The notes below the pieces were generated by a model. That model saw only the letters and a program-made list of their open reading frames with translations. It did not search any database and was not told the origin of the DNA. The position numbers were made by a program, and so were the translations under genes. This document shows positions 1 through 6,302 of a stretch of DNA of 7,740 nucleotides, in pieces; the first letter of the stretch is position 1, and each line of letters starts with the position of its first letter. This DNA comes from JACQPU01 sp039961715 (GTDB lineage Bacteria > Bacteroidota > Ignavibacteria > UBA10030), in NCBI GenBank assembly GCA_039961715.1, contig JABRVW010000200.1, positions 1 through 7,740 of the forward strand. The letters run 5' to 3'.

Positions 1-464
1 GCCTCCATGGCGTAGGTCATGGTACTGATATAGGTATAGAACCGCGCACCGACATCCTGGATGTCGTACAGAAGCACGTCGAGACCCTCCAGCATTTCTT
101 GCGTCGGTTTGTACGTCTGTCCGTACAGGGAATACACCCGTACGCCGGTGACGGAATCGACCGAACCGTCGACCATATCCCCGGCGCCTGCCTCCCCGCG
201 AATACCGTGTTCCGGACCAAACAACGCTGTGAGGGTAACCTGAGGATGACGCGCAAGCGAATCAGCAAGATGAACGCCGTTGCGGAGTACCGCAGTATGA
301 TTGGTGACCAACCCGACGCGCTTGCCGGCTATGAGGCGGATGTGCTCGTCAGAAAAGAGACAGTCGGCGCCAACGAGGACCTGGGAAGAAGCGGAGATCG
401 TGAGAAGCGAGAAGCAAGAAGCGAGAAGGGAGAAGAAACGGAACCCTGGACCTGAAGCGCGCAT
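1..464 (-). CDS. namZ: Exo-beta-N-acetylmuramidase NamZ / DUF1343 family, N-terminal part (runs off left edge)
   Basis: The minus-strand frame from ATG at 464 is open to the left edge, giving about 154 residues; the C-terminal part lies outside the window. NamZ-type enzymes (B. subtilis YbbC family) remove N-acetylmuramic acid from the non-reducing ends of peptidoglycan fragments during wall recycling. Recognisable blocks are KRVGLVTNHTA (residues 48-58), FGPEHGIRGE (82-91), VYSLYGQTYKP (110-120) and YDIQDVGARFYTYISTM (133-149), typical of the DUF1343 N-terminal domain. Residues 8-28 form a hydrophobic export signal. It could be cleaved near ISA-SSQ, or at a possible lipobox LASC (Cys17), so lipoprotein status is undecided. 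The hydrophobic core is encoded by a 7-bp tandem repeat. The start lies 10 bp after the Nudix stop codon, so the two genes are probably cotranscribed. No Shine-Dalgarno motif is seen. Confidence 0.88.
   Translation of the reverse strand, partial: MRASGPGFRFFSLLASCFSLLTISASSQVLVGADCLFSDEHIRLIAGKRVGLVTNHTAVLRNGVHLADSLARHPQVTLTALFGPEHGIRGEAGAGDMVDGSVDSVTGVRVYSLYGQTYKPTQEMLEGLDVLLYDIQDVGARFYTYISTMTYAME
402..436. repeat. 7-bp tandem array (GAGAAGC-like, 5 units) inside the namZ signal-peptide region
   Basis: Five consecutive heptamers read GAGAAGC, GAGAAGC, AAGAAGC, GAGAAGG and GAGAAGA on the plus strand. On the coding (minus) strand the array encodes part of the hydrophobic signal sequence of NamZ. 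Seven is not a multiple of three, so three units are needed to repeat the reading frame, which gives a seven-residue periodicity (SLLASCF then SLLT...). Confidence 0.85.
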
Positions 465-474
465 GGTCGTGGTG

Positions 475-1017
475 CTACTTAATCAGCCGGTTCCGCGTGA
501 GAGCCCACGCTGCCAACGTCATTCCGTCCCACAGCTCTCCCCGTTCGATCTTCAGATCGAGCTCCCGCGGCGTCAGATGCATCTCCTCGAAGAACTCCTC
601 GGTTTCATCAGGCTTCCGCGGCACGCGGGTCAGTTCCCGTGCCAGGTACACCCTGCAGATCTCATCGGTGACACCGTTGAACGGATTGAACTCCCCAATC
701 AGCTCCTTATGACGCGCCTTCAAGCCCGCCTCTTCGGCCAGTTCATGGTCGGCGGTCTCCTCATACGTCGATCCGTCCTTGACTCCTCCGCACGGGAATT
801 CCAGGCTTGGCATGTCGCGCAGGTAACGGTACTGATTCACGAGGACGATCTTTCCGTCATCCAGCACGGGAATCACAATGCTCGATCCGGGAGTATGAAC
901 GTAATGGTATTCTCCGCGATGGCCTCTGGGACTCTCAAACTCGTCGAGCTTGTAGGTCCACCAGGAATTCCTGGAGAGGATCTTTGAGGAAAGCTTTTTC
1001 CAGCGGGAAAGTGGCAT
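475..1017 (-). CDS. Nudix hydrolase, ADP-ribose pyrophosphatase-like, with a degenerate Nudix box
   Basis: This is a 180-residue protein. The family hydrolyses nucleoside diphosphates linked to another moiety; the overall form (beta-rich N-terminus, LVNQYRY at 59-65, FPCGG before the box) resembles ADP-ribose/NDP-sugar pyrophosphatases. The Nudix box lies at residues 77-99. The catalytic part HELAEEAGL (91-99) keeps Glu92, Glu95 and Glu96, which bind the metal in this family. Two consensus positions differ: the first Glu of Gx5E is Ser83 and the Arg of REUxEE is His91. The N-terminus RWKKLSSKIL...NSWWTYKLDEFE looks like genuine protein, so ATG at 1017 is preferred, although no Shine-Dalgarno motif precedes it. 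The stop is 10 bp before namZ, while ndk lies 120 bp upstream beyond a repeat-bearing gap. The exact substrate cannot be read from sequence. Confidence 0.9.
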   Translation of the reverse strand: MPLSRWKKLSSKILSRNSWWTYKLDEFESPRGHRGEYHYVHTPGSSIVIPVLDDGKIVLVNQYRYLRDMPSLEFPCGGVKDGSTYEETADHELAEEAGLKARHKELIGEFNPFNGVTDEICRVYLARELTRVPRKPDETEEFFEEMHLTPRELDLKIERGELWDGMTLAAWALTRNRLIK

Positions 1018-1034
1018 GCAAGATCAACACGCTT

Positions 1035-1069
1035 CGACAGCGGACACTGGACGTTCGTCATTCGACACT
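1035..1069. repeat. 7-bp tandem array (GGACACT-like, 5 units) in the ndk-Nudix gap
   Basis: Five consecutive heptamers read CGACAGC, GGACACT, GGACGTT, CGTCATT and CGACACT. They share a 7-bp period with drift between units. The array begins 17 bp upstream of the Nudix start codon, in the leader of that gene on the minus strand. Confidence 0.7.
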
Positions 1070-1101
1070 GTTTCTCCATGCTGGCCATATCGAATGCCGA
1101 A

Positions 1102-1119
1102 CCTGTCTGCAGAGGCAGG
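1102..1119. repeat. Small palindrome (7-bp stem, GCAG loop) between ndk and the Nudix gene
   Basis: CCTGTCT (1102-1108) and AGGCAGG (1113-1119) form a seven-pair stem with one G-T wobble around a GCAG loop. It lies about 20 bp after the ndk stop on the minus strand. No T-run follows, so it does not qualify as an intrinsic terminator. It may be a dispersed palindrome or a weak mRNA-stabilising hairpin. Confidence 0.5.
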
Positions 1120-1137
1120 CGTGGAATATTGAACGAA

Positions 1138-1557
1138 CTACACCAGCTCGCTCTCCGAAAAGAAGAACGCGACTTCGATCCTTCCGTTCTCCACCGAATC
1201 GGACCCGTGCACGATGTTCTCCCCCTTGCTGTCTGCGTAGAGTTTACGGATCGTCCCCTCAGCGGCTTCTTTGGGATCGGTGGCGCCGATGAGGGTGCGG
1301 AAATCGGCCACGGCGTTGGCCTTCTCCAGAGCGATCGGAACGCACGGTCCGCTCGACATGAAGTTCACCAGCTCATCGTAGAACGGCCTGCCCTTGTGGA
1401 CGGCATAGAATGCGCCGGCGGTTTCCCTGGTGAGACGGAGCGTTTTGAAACTCAGGACTTTGAATCCAGCCTTCTGAATTCTGGCAAGGACCTCACCCTG
1501 GAGATTCTTGCGGACACAATCGGGTTTGAGAATTGCGAGAGTGCGTTCGAGAGCCAT
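1138..1557 (-). CDS. ndk: Nucleoside diphosphate kinase
   Basis: This 139-residue protein has the normal length for bacterial Ndk, a cytoplasmic enzyme that transfers the gamma phosphate of ATP to NDPs through a phosphohistidine intermediate. Visible family features are TLAILKPD near the N-terminus (Lys11), SSGP (68-71), ATDPKEAAEGTIR (92-104) and the active-site segment NIVHGSDS with His117, followed by the usual acidic Glu-rich C-terminus ending FFFSESELV. The gene lies between sucD (133-bp gap) and the Nudix gene (120-bp gap), all on the minus strand. The ATG at 1557 fits the standard N-terminus. No clear Shine-Dalgarno motif, terminator or promoter was found in the AT-rich stretch 1558-1690. 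Confidence 0.97.
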   Translation of the reverse strand: MALERTLAILKPDCVRKNLQGEVLARIQKAGFKVLSFKTLRLTRETAGAFYAVHKGRPFYDELVNFMSSGPCVPIALEKANAVADFRTLIGATDPKEAAEGTIRKLYADSKGENIVHGSDSVENGRIEVAFFFSESELV

Positions 1558-1690
1558 TTCTGTCGATAGAATGAGTTATGAGTGGACGAGATTGGACCGG
1601 AAAAAAAGAAAGAACCAAAAATACATGAAGACTCAAACGGAAAAAAACCATGCTACCGGACTACGGAGATTTCTCTTTGATTCTTTTGTT

Positions 1691-2692
1691 TCATTTCCTT
1701 TTGTTTTTTGCAGTTTTCTTTTTCCCCGCTCCCTTCCCCTTTTTTGCAGCTTTCTTCTTACGACCTACTGCTTTCTTCTTACTCCCCACGCTCTTCTTCC
1801 CCAGCACCCTCTCCACCATTTCCCCGATCAGCGCGGGGCTGTCAACCACATGGATGCCGGCGGCCTTCATGGCGGCTACTTTCTCCGCCGCTGTGCCTTT
1901 TCCGCCTGAAATGATCGCTCCGGCGTGTCCCATCCGGCGACCCGGGGGAGCTGTCTGCCCGGCAATGAATCCCACGACCGGCTTTTTCACGTGTTTCCTG
2001 ATGTACTCAGCGGCTTCTTCCTCGGCCGTCCCCCCTATCTCCCCGATCATCACGATGGCATCCGTGTTCTTGTCTTCGTTGAACAGCCTGATTGCATCGA
2101 CGAATCGCGTACCGATCACCGGGTCGCCTCCGATGCCGATGCAGGTGGACTGGCCGATTCCGCGTTCGGTCATTTGCCAGACCGCTTCATACGTCAAGGT
2201 TCCACTTCGCGAAACCAGGCCGACGCGCCCGGGTTTGTGAATGAACCCCGGCATGATGCCGATCTTGCACTCGCCCGGAGTAATGATGCCCGGGCAGTTC
2301 GGACCGATCATGCGGACGTTGTTCTTGCGGAGATACTCATAGACCCGCACCATGTCGTTTGCAGGGATGCCCTCGGTAATGGTCACGATGACCTTGATGC
2401 CGGCCTCGGCAGCCTCCACGATTGCGTCTGCGGCAAAACCTGCGGGCACGAAAATGACCGATACGTCCGCCCCGGTCTTTTGCACAGCGTCGGAAACCGT
2501 GTTGAACACGGGAACGGGGCGCGGAAACCGGTCCTTCTCGTTGCCCTCATACATCGTTCCGCCCTTCCCGGGCGTCACGCCGGCAACCACGTTCGTGCCG
2601 TATTCGATCATTTGTTTGGTGTGGAATGTTCCCTCGCCGCCGGTGATGCCCTGGACGACGAGCCTGGTCTTCTTGTTGACGAGAATGGACAT
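1691..2692 (-). CDS. sucD: Succinyl-CoA ligase (ADP-forming) alpha subunit with a lysine-rich C-terminal tail
   Basis: This 333-residue protein is the CoA-binding subunit of succinyl-CoA synthetase, which couples succinyl-CoA cleavage to nucleotide triphosphate formation in the TCA cycle. The N-terminal CoA-binding Rossmann domain carries QGITGGEGTFH (14-24) and GVTPGKGG (38-45); IGPNCPGIITPGE (129-141) follows. The phosphorylated active-site histidine is His256 in GRRMGHAGAIISGGKGTA (251-268). The family core ends near residue 298 (GEMVERVLG), matching the usual length of about 290. Residues 299-333 are an extra tail with 17 Lys and 2 Arg in 35 positions. The tail comes from A-rich codons with a 21-bp internal repeat (plus-strand 1751 and 1772). 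The partner gene sucC is not in this window. sucD starts 28 bp after the gatA stop. Confidence 0.96.
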   Translation of the reverse strand: MSILVNKKTRLVVQGITGGEGTFHTKQMIEYGTNVVAGVTPGKGGTMYEGNEKDRFPRPVPVFNTVSDAVQKTGADVSVIFVPAGFAADAIVEAAEAGIKVIVTITEGIPANDMVRVYEYLRKNNVRMIGPNCPGIITPGECKIGIMPGFIHKPGRVGLVSRSGTLTYEAVWQMTERGIGQSTCIGIGGDPVIGTRFVDAIRLFNEDKNTDAIVMIGEIGGTAEEEAAEYIRKHVKKPVVGFIAGQTAPPGRRMGHAGAIISGGKGTAAEKVAAMKAAGIHVVDSPALIGEMVERVLGKKSVGSKKKAVGRKKKAAKKGKGAGKKKTAKNKRK

Positions 2693-2711
2693 GGGTGAGG
2701 GAAAACGGAGT

Positions 2712-2746
2712 GATTATTGGTTATTCGTTATTGGTTGTTGGGTGTT
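2712..2746. repeat. 7-bp tandem array (GGTTATT-like, 5 units) spanning the gatA stop codon
   Basis: Five consecutive heptamers read GATTATT, GGTTATT, CGTTATT, GGTTGTT and GGGTGTT on the plus strand. On the minus strand the array encodes the last residues of GatA (PTTNNE) and its TAA stop at 2721-2723, then continues into the 28-bp gap before sucD. Confidence 0.85.
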
Positions 2747-4157
2747 GGCGCTCGAGGAAATCTGCCACGCGGAGAATTGTCGCTTCATCAAAATGCTTCC
2801 CCAGAATCTGCAATCCCATCGGCAGTCCCTGCTTGTCCGTTCCGCACGGAATACTGATGCCCGGAATGCCTGCGAGGTTTGCGGATGTAGTGTAGATATC
2901 GGAAAGGTACATCTGGAGCGGATCATCAACCTTTTCGCCGGCCCTGAACGCAGTCGAAGGAGAAGTCGGCGTGACGAGGCAATCCACCGTTTTGAAGGCC
3001 TCCAGAAAATCGTTCTGAATGAGCCTCCGCACTTTCTGCCCCTTGCGATAGTAGGCATCGTAGTATCCGGCCGAGAGCACGTACGTCCCGAGCATGATCC
3101 TGCGCTTCACTTCAGGGCCAAATCCCTCGCTGCGCGAGCGCGTGTACATCTCCATGAGGTCCTTTGCCTCCTTCGCCCGGTAGCCGTACCGTGCCCCGTC
3201 GTACCGTGCGAGGTTCGAGGACGCCTCGGCAGTAGCCAGAATGTAATACGTCGCGATCGTGTAACCGGTGTGCGGAAGCGAGACCTCGCGCACGGTTGCC
3301 CCGCCGTCTTTCAGCGCTTCAATGCCCTTTTCCACCGCGGCGCGGATGCCGGGATCCAACGCTTCGCCAAAGTACTCCCGTGGGATTCCGATCGTCAGTC
3401 CCCGTACATCGCCTGTCAGAGCCTTCTCGTAGTCCGGTACCGGAACGTCGGCGGAAGTCGCATCACGTTCATCCGGCCCGGCGATCACGTGAAGCACCGT
3501 CGCCGCATCGCGCGCGCTCAGGGCAAATGGCCCAATCTGATCGAACGAAGACGCAAATGCCACAAGGCCGTACCGCGAAACCCTGCCGTACGTGGGCTTC
3601 AGCCCGACCACGCCGGTAAATGACGCGGGTTGGCGGATGGATCCTCCGGTGTCCGTACCCAACGCCGTGGTGCACATGCCTGCCTTGACCGCCACGGCTG
3701 ACCCGCCGCTCGATCCTCCCGGCACGCGCTCTTCGTCCTGCGGAAGCTTCGTTCGTCCGAACGCGGAGTTCTCGGTGGAAGAACCCATGGCAAACTCGTC
3801 CATGTTGGTTTTGCCGATGATCACCGCATCGGCGGCCGTCAGCCGCTCGATCACGGTCGCGTCGTACGGCGCGACAAAGTGCTCCAGGATCTTCGATCCG
3901 CAGGTCACGCGCTCGCCCTTCATGCTGATCACGTCCTTCACCGCGACCACCATGCCGGCCAAAGGCCCGGCCGTGCCGGATTCGAGCCTGCGGTCAATTT
4001 CGCGGGCGCGCGCAAGCGCCTTTTCGGCAAAGACCGAAAGGAAAGCATTGTAGCGGCGGCCGCGTTCCGCGGTTCCGAGGTATTCCGTCGTGATGCTCTC
4101 GCACGATGCGGCCCCGGACCGCAGATCGGCCCGAATGCGATCGAATGTTTTCGTCAT
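2721..4157 (-). CDS. gatA: Aspartyl/glutamyl-tRNA amidotransferase subunit A (GatA)
   Basis: This 478-residue amidase-signature protein has the usual GatA length. In GatCAB it releases ammonia from glutamine, which is used to convert misacylated Glu-tRNA(Gln) (and often Asp-tRNA(Asn)) to the correct amide. The Ser-cisSer-Lys triad is visible as Lys74 (VAVKD), Ser149 (PGGSSGGSA) and nucleophile Ser173 (GTDTGGSIRQPASF), with the same spacing as in characterised GatA. The start is placed at ATG 4157 (MTKTFDRIRADL). The frame is open for 54 more codons upstream, but these overlap tatA and do not look like GatA. The last residues and the stop lie inside a 7-bp tandem repeat. gatB and gatC are not in the window. 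The gene sits 49 bp after tatA; tRNA-Gln and tRNA-Glu genes occur on the other strand at the right end. Confidence 0.97.
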   Translation of the reverse strand: MTKTFDRIRADLRSGAASCESITTEYLGTAERGRRYNAFLSVFAEKALARAREIDRRLESGTAGPLAGMVVAVKDVISMKGERVTCGSKILEHFVAPYDATVIERLTAADAVIIGKTNMDEFAMGSSTENSAFGRTKLPQDEERVPGGSSGGSAVAVKAGMCTTALGTDTGGSIRQPASFTGVVGLKPTYGRVSRYGLVAFASSFDQIGPFALSARDAATVLHVIAGPDERDATSADVPVPDYEKALTGDVRGLTIGIPREYFGEALDPGIRAAVEKGIEALKDGGATVREVSLPHTGYTIATYYILATAEASSNLARYDGARYGYRAKEAKDLMEMYTRSRSEGFGPEVKRRIMLGTYVLSAGYYDAYYRKGQKVRRLIQNDFLEAFKTVDCLVTPTSPSTAFRAGEKVDDPLQMYLSDIYTTSANLAGIPGISIPCGTDKQGLPMGLQILGKHFDEATILRVADFLERQHPTTNNE

Positions 4158-4206
4158 AGGAACGGGTGTGGGCGGGTGGCCAACGAGCCGCACAGAAACG
4201 GGGAAA

Positions 4207-4404
4207 TCAGGATTTCTTGTCGGGTTCCTCGATCTTCCTCGTCTCGCGCTCCACATCGTCCTGCACTTCCCGTGCGGCTTTGCGGAACTCCCGGATGCCC
4301 TTGCCAAGCCCTTGCGCAAGGTCGGGGATCTTCTTCGCGCCGAAGAAGATCAGAATGAAGAGAAGGATGAGAAGAATCTCGCCTGTGCCGATGTTGCCGA
4401 ACAT
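4207..4404 (-). CDS. tatA: Twin-arginine translocase subunit TatA/TatE
   Basis: This 65-residue protein has the classic TatA layout. A short N-terminus with a conserved acidic residue (Glu9) leads into one membrane helix (about residues 9-21, EILLILLFILIFF). A Phe-Gly hinge (21-22) follows, then an amphipathic helix (AKKIPDLAQGLGKGIREFRKA, 23-43) and a charged tail. TatA oligomers form the passage for folded proteins exported with twin-arginine signals. No tatB or tatC is adjacent, so this may be the only TatA-type subunit or one of several. It lies 18 bp after purQ and 49 bp before gatA on the same strand. TatA and TatB are hard to separate by sequence alone; the short length and FGAKKIPDL motif favour TatA. 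Confidence 0.93.
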   Translation of the reverse strand: MFGNIGTGEILLILLFILIFFGAKKIPDLAQGLGKGIREFRKAAREVQDDVERETRKIEEPDKKS

Positions 4405-4422
4405 GGTCGCGCTCCTCTGTCG

Positions 4423-5148
4423 TTACGACAGGTTGTGAACAGCTTCGTGTACTGCGAAACTCTGGATCAGGGATTGAAACACTTTCTGTCCGTCCGTATT
4501 GCCCAGCAACGGATCGCACGCGCGCTCGGGATGCGGCATGAGGCCGAGCACGTTTCCGCCTTCATTCAGAATCCCCGCAATGTTGTTCATGGAGCCGTTG
4601 GGATTCGCCTCCGGAACGGCCTCACCCTCGGGCGTCACGTACCGGAATGCCACGCGTCCCTCTCCTTCAAGTCGCCGGAGCGTATCCGCATCGGCCACAT
4701 AACGGCCTTCACCGTGGGCGATGGGAAGCCGCAGAACTTCTCCGCGGGCGCAAACAGACGTGAACCTCGCGCCGGGTTGCTCGACTCTCACGTAAACATC
4801 TTTGCAGACGAACCTCAGCGATTCATTCCTCAGCAGGGCACCGGGCAATAGTCCCGCCTCGGTGAGGATCTGGAACCCGTTGCAGATTCCGATCACCGGT
4901 CCCCCCGCCCTGGCGAACCGAACGACGTCCTGCATGATCGGCGAGAACCTGGCGATTGCGCCGCACCGGAGGTAATCTCCGTACGAGAATCCCCCGGGAA
5001 TCACGACCACATCCACATCCCCCAGCGACGATTCCTTGTGCCAGATGAACCGGGCCTCCTGGCTCAGCACCGAAGAGACTGCGTCATGGGCATCGTGGTC
5101 GCAGTTGGAGCCCGGGAAAACGAGGATGCCGAATTTGACTTTATGCAT
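4423..5148 (-). CDS. purQ: Phosphoribosylformylglycinamidine synthase subunit PurQ (glutaminase)
   Basis: This 241-residue class I glutamine amidotransferase matches stand-alone PurQ. It hydrolyses glutamine to supply ammonia to PurL for FGAM formation, the fourth step of purine synthesis. Visible features are FGILVFPGSNCD (6-17), IPGGFSYGDYLRCGAIA (50-66), the nucleophile elbow GICNGFQIL with Cys89, and HPER with His206 and Glu208 completing the triad. The start overlaps the purS stop by 8 bp (ATGCATAA), which suggests translational coupling and matched production of the two subunits. purL is not in the window. tatA follows 18 bp downstream. Confidence 0.97.
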   Translation of the reverse strand: MHKVKFGILVFPGSNCDHDAHDAVSSVLSQEARFIWHKESSLGDVDVVVIPGGFSYGDYLRCGAIARFSPIMQDVVRFARAGGPVIGICNGFQILTEAGLLPGALLRNESLRFVCKDVYVRVEQPGARFTSVCARGEVLRLPIAHGEGRYVADADTLRRLEGEGRVAFRYVTPEGEAVPEANPNGSMNNIAGILNEGGNVLGLMPHPERACDPLLGNTDGQKVFQSLIQSFAVHEAVHNLS

Positions 5149-5407
5149 GCGCGGTGCTCTTCACAGGTTCAAGCGTGAACGAGAAATCCTCCATCACGGG
5201 ATTCGACAGCAGGCGTTCGCTTGCTTCCTTCACGATCCGTTCCGCTTCATCGCGGGACTCGGTCTCTATCACAAGCTCGATATGCTTTCCGATTCGGACG
5301 CCGGAGATGGACGTGTACCCCAGGGAATGGAGTCCATGCTCCACCGCCTTTCCCTGGGGATCGAGAATCGATGTCCGTAGTGTTACGGTAATCTTTGCTT
5401 TGAACAA
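5141..5407 (-). CDS. purS: Phosphoribosylformylglycinamidine synthase subunit PurS
   Basis: With a TTG start at 5407 this is an 88-residue protein, close to the usual 80-85 for PurS, the small dimeric scaffold that joins PurQ and PurL in the FGAM synthase complex. Family features are KAKITVTLRTSILDPQGKAVE near the N-terminus, LHSLGY, the VRIGKHIELVIE strand and CERLL-like LLSNPVMEDFSF near the C-terminus. The TTG start is chosen because an AAAGGA Shine-Dalgarno-like motif ends 6 bp before it and because FKAKITVTL is the normal N-terminus. The frame stays open upstream through the 9-bp repeat to an ATG at 5500, which would add a (LCV)n leader that is probably not made. The gene overlaps purQ by 8 bp. 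Confidence 0.93.
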   Translation of the reverse strand: MFKAKITVTLRTSILDPQGKAVEHGLHSLGYTSISGVRIGKHIELVIETESRDEAERIVKEASERLLSNPVMEDFSFTLEPVKSTAHA

Positions 5408-5413
5408 TTGCAA

Positions 5414-5419
5414 TCCTTT
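5414..5419 (-). promoter_or_regulatory. Ribosome binding site deciding the purS TTG start
   Basis: On the minus strand AAAGGA lies 6 bp before the TTG at 5407. It is one of the few Shine-Dalgarno-like motifs in the window and supports the non-ATG start of purS over in-frame upstream GTG and ATG codons. Confidence 0.55.
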
Positions 5420-5508
5420 CACGCAGAGCACGCAGAGCACGCAGAGCACGCAGAGATCGCAGAGCACGCAGAGCACGCAGAGATCGCAGAGCACGCGCAT
5501 CCTCTGCG
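5420..5508. repeat. 9-bp tandem array (CACGCAGAG / ATCGCAGAG) with terminal inverted CTCTGCG
   Basis: Eight exact-register 9-bp units fill 5420-5491: four CACGCAGAG, one ATCGCAGAG, two CACGCAGAG and one ATCGCAGAG. A degraded unit (5492-5500) and CTCTGCG (5502-5508) follow. The last CGCAGAG (5485-5491) can pair with CTCTGCG to form a 7-bp stem with a 10-nt loop. The array fills most of the 120-bp pssA-purS gap and is transcribed if the operon is continuous. In the purS frame it is open and would encode Leu-Cys-Val/Asp triplets. No T-run follows, so a terminator role is not supported. Confidence 0.9.
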
Positions 5509-5527
5509 CCCTCAGCGCCCTCCGCGA

Positions 5528-6298
5528 TCAAATATCTATACTCGACGGCTCGCTTTCCTCTTCCTCATCATCTACCTTCTGCAAATGCCTTACGAATCCC
5601 CGGAAAGCCTGGTACGCCCAGCGGACCACGCCGAACGAGATGAACGTGAGCAGAACGCCCAGGAGGTATCGTCCTTCCGAAATAATGATCGTCGCGGCGG
5701 CGGCCGAAAAGGCAATGGAGCGCCAGGGATGGGCTCTCAGGTCTCTCGGCGTGAACCGCGGAAGCGTCTCGTACTGTACGCGGCTGACCATCAGAAGTGA
5801 CAGACCTGCAACAAGGGGAGCCAGAGCGTCTTTGCTCATTCCCTGCAATCCGCCGCCTTCTGTGTAGTATTGGAGGAGGAACGCACAAAGGGTCAGGGCC
5901 TGGAAGGGGATGGGCAGGCCGTAGAACCTGTCCTTATCGAATCCCGACAGCTGAACATTGAATCGTGCGAGGCGGATGGCGCCGAAGACCAATGGCATGG
6001 CGCTGATGAGGATCCCAAGGTTGTTCAGCGTTGACAAGTGTGCCTGGTAGACCAGAAGGGACGGTGCAGCGCCGAAGGAAACCACGTCTGCCAACGAGTC
6101 AAGTTCCACGCCGAACTGACTTGAAGAGCGTGTGATCCGGGCCATGATGCCGTCGAGCGAATCGAAGACAGCGGCGAGAATAATGAACCAGGCCCCCAGC
6201 TCAATCTGCCCCTGGCTCGCATGCATCATGGCCATGAAGCCGCAGAAGGCGTTCAGCGTGGTGAAGAGGCTCGGGACGACGGCGCGGGTGATTTTCAT
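5528..6298 (-). CDS. pssA: CDP-diacylglycerol--serine O-phosphatidyltransferase
   Basis: This 256-residue integral membrane CDP-alcohol phosphotransferase exchanges CMP of CDP-diacylglycerol for serine to make phosphatidylserine. The family signature DG(x)2AR(x)8G(x)3D(x)3D is intact at residues 49-71 (DGIMAR...G63...D67...D71), preceded by Asp46. The N-terminus KITRAVVPSLFTTLNAFCGF is typical of type II PssA. Several hydrophobic helices run from about residue 9 to 228, and the protein ends in an acidic tail (VDDEEEESE). The start is placed at ATG 6298; the frame is open upstream but overlaps psd. The psd stop is 4 bp upstream, so both steps to phosphatidylethanolamine are cotranscribed. The serine specificity rests on similarity and on the neighbouring decarboxylase gene. 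Confidence 0.95.
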   Translation of the reverse strand: MKITRAVVPSLFTTLNAFCGFMAMMHASQGQIELGAWFIILAAVFDSLDGIMARITRSSSQFGVELDSLADVVSFGAAPSLLVYQAHLSTLNNLGILISAMPLVFGAIRLARFNVQLSGFDKDRFYGLPIPFQALTLCAFLLQYYTEGGGLQGMSKDALAPLVAGLSLLMVSRVQYETLPRFTPRDLRAHPWRSIAFSAAAATIIISEGRYLLGVLLTFISFGVVRWAYQAFRGFVRHLQKVDDEEEESEPSSIDI

Positions 6299-6302
6299 GC
6301 GG

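Noticed and set aside
301..987. Long plus-strand open frame of 228 codons
   Set aside because: It is the reverse-strand shadow of the Nudix gene and the start of namZ, both of which carry clear family motifs.
1595..1665. Possible intrinsic terminator after sucD (T-runs on the minus strand)
   Set aside because: There are T-runs, but no convincing GC-rich stem directly before them.
4158..4319. 54-codon N-terminal extension of gatA
   Set aside because: It overlaps tatA in another frame, and GatA similarity begins at MTKTFDRIRADL; TatA is clearly real.
5420..5500. CRISPR array
   Set aside because: The units are 9 bp, directly adjacent and without unique spacers, so this is a simple tandem repeat.
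5485..5508. Terminator between pssA and purS
   Set aside because: The 7-bp CGCAGAG/CTCTGCG stem has a 10-nt loop and is not followed by a T-run on either strand.
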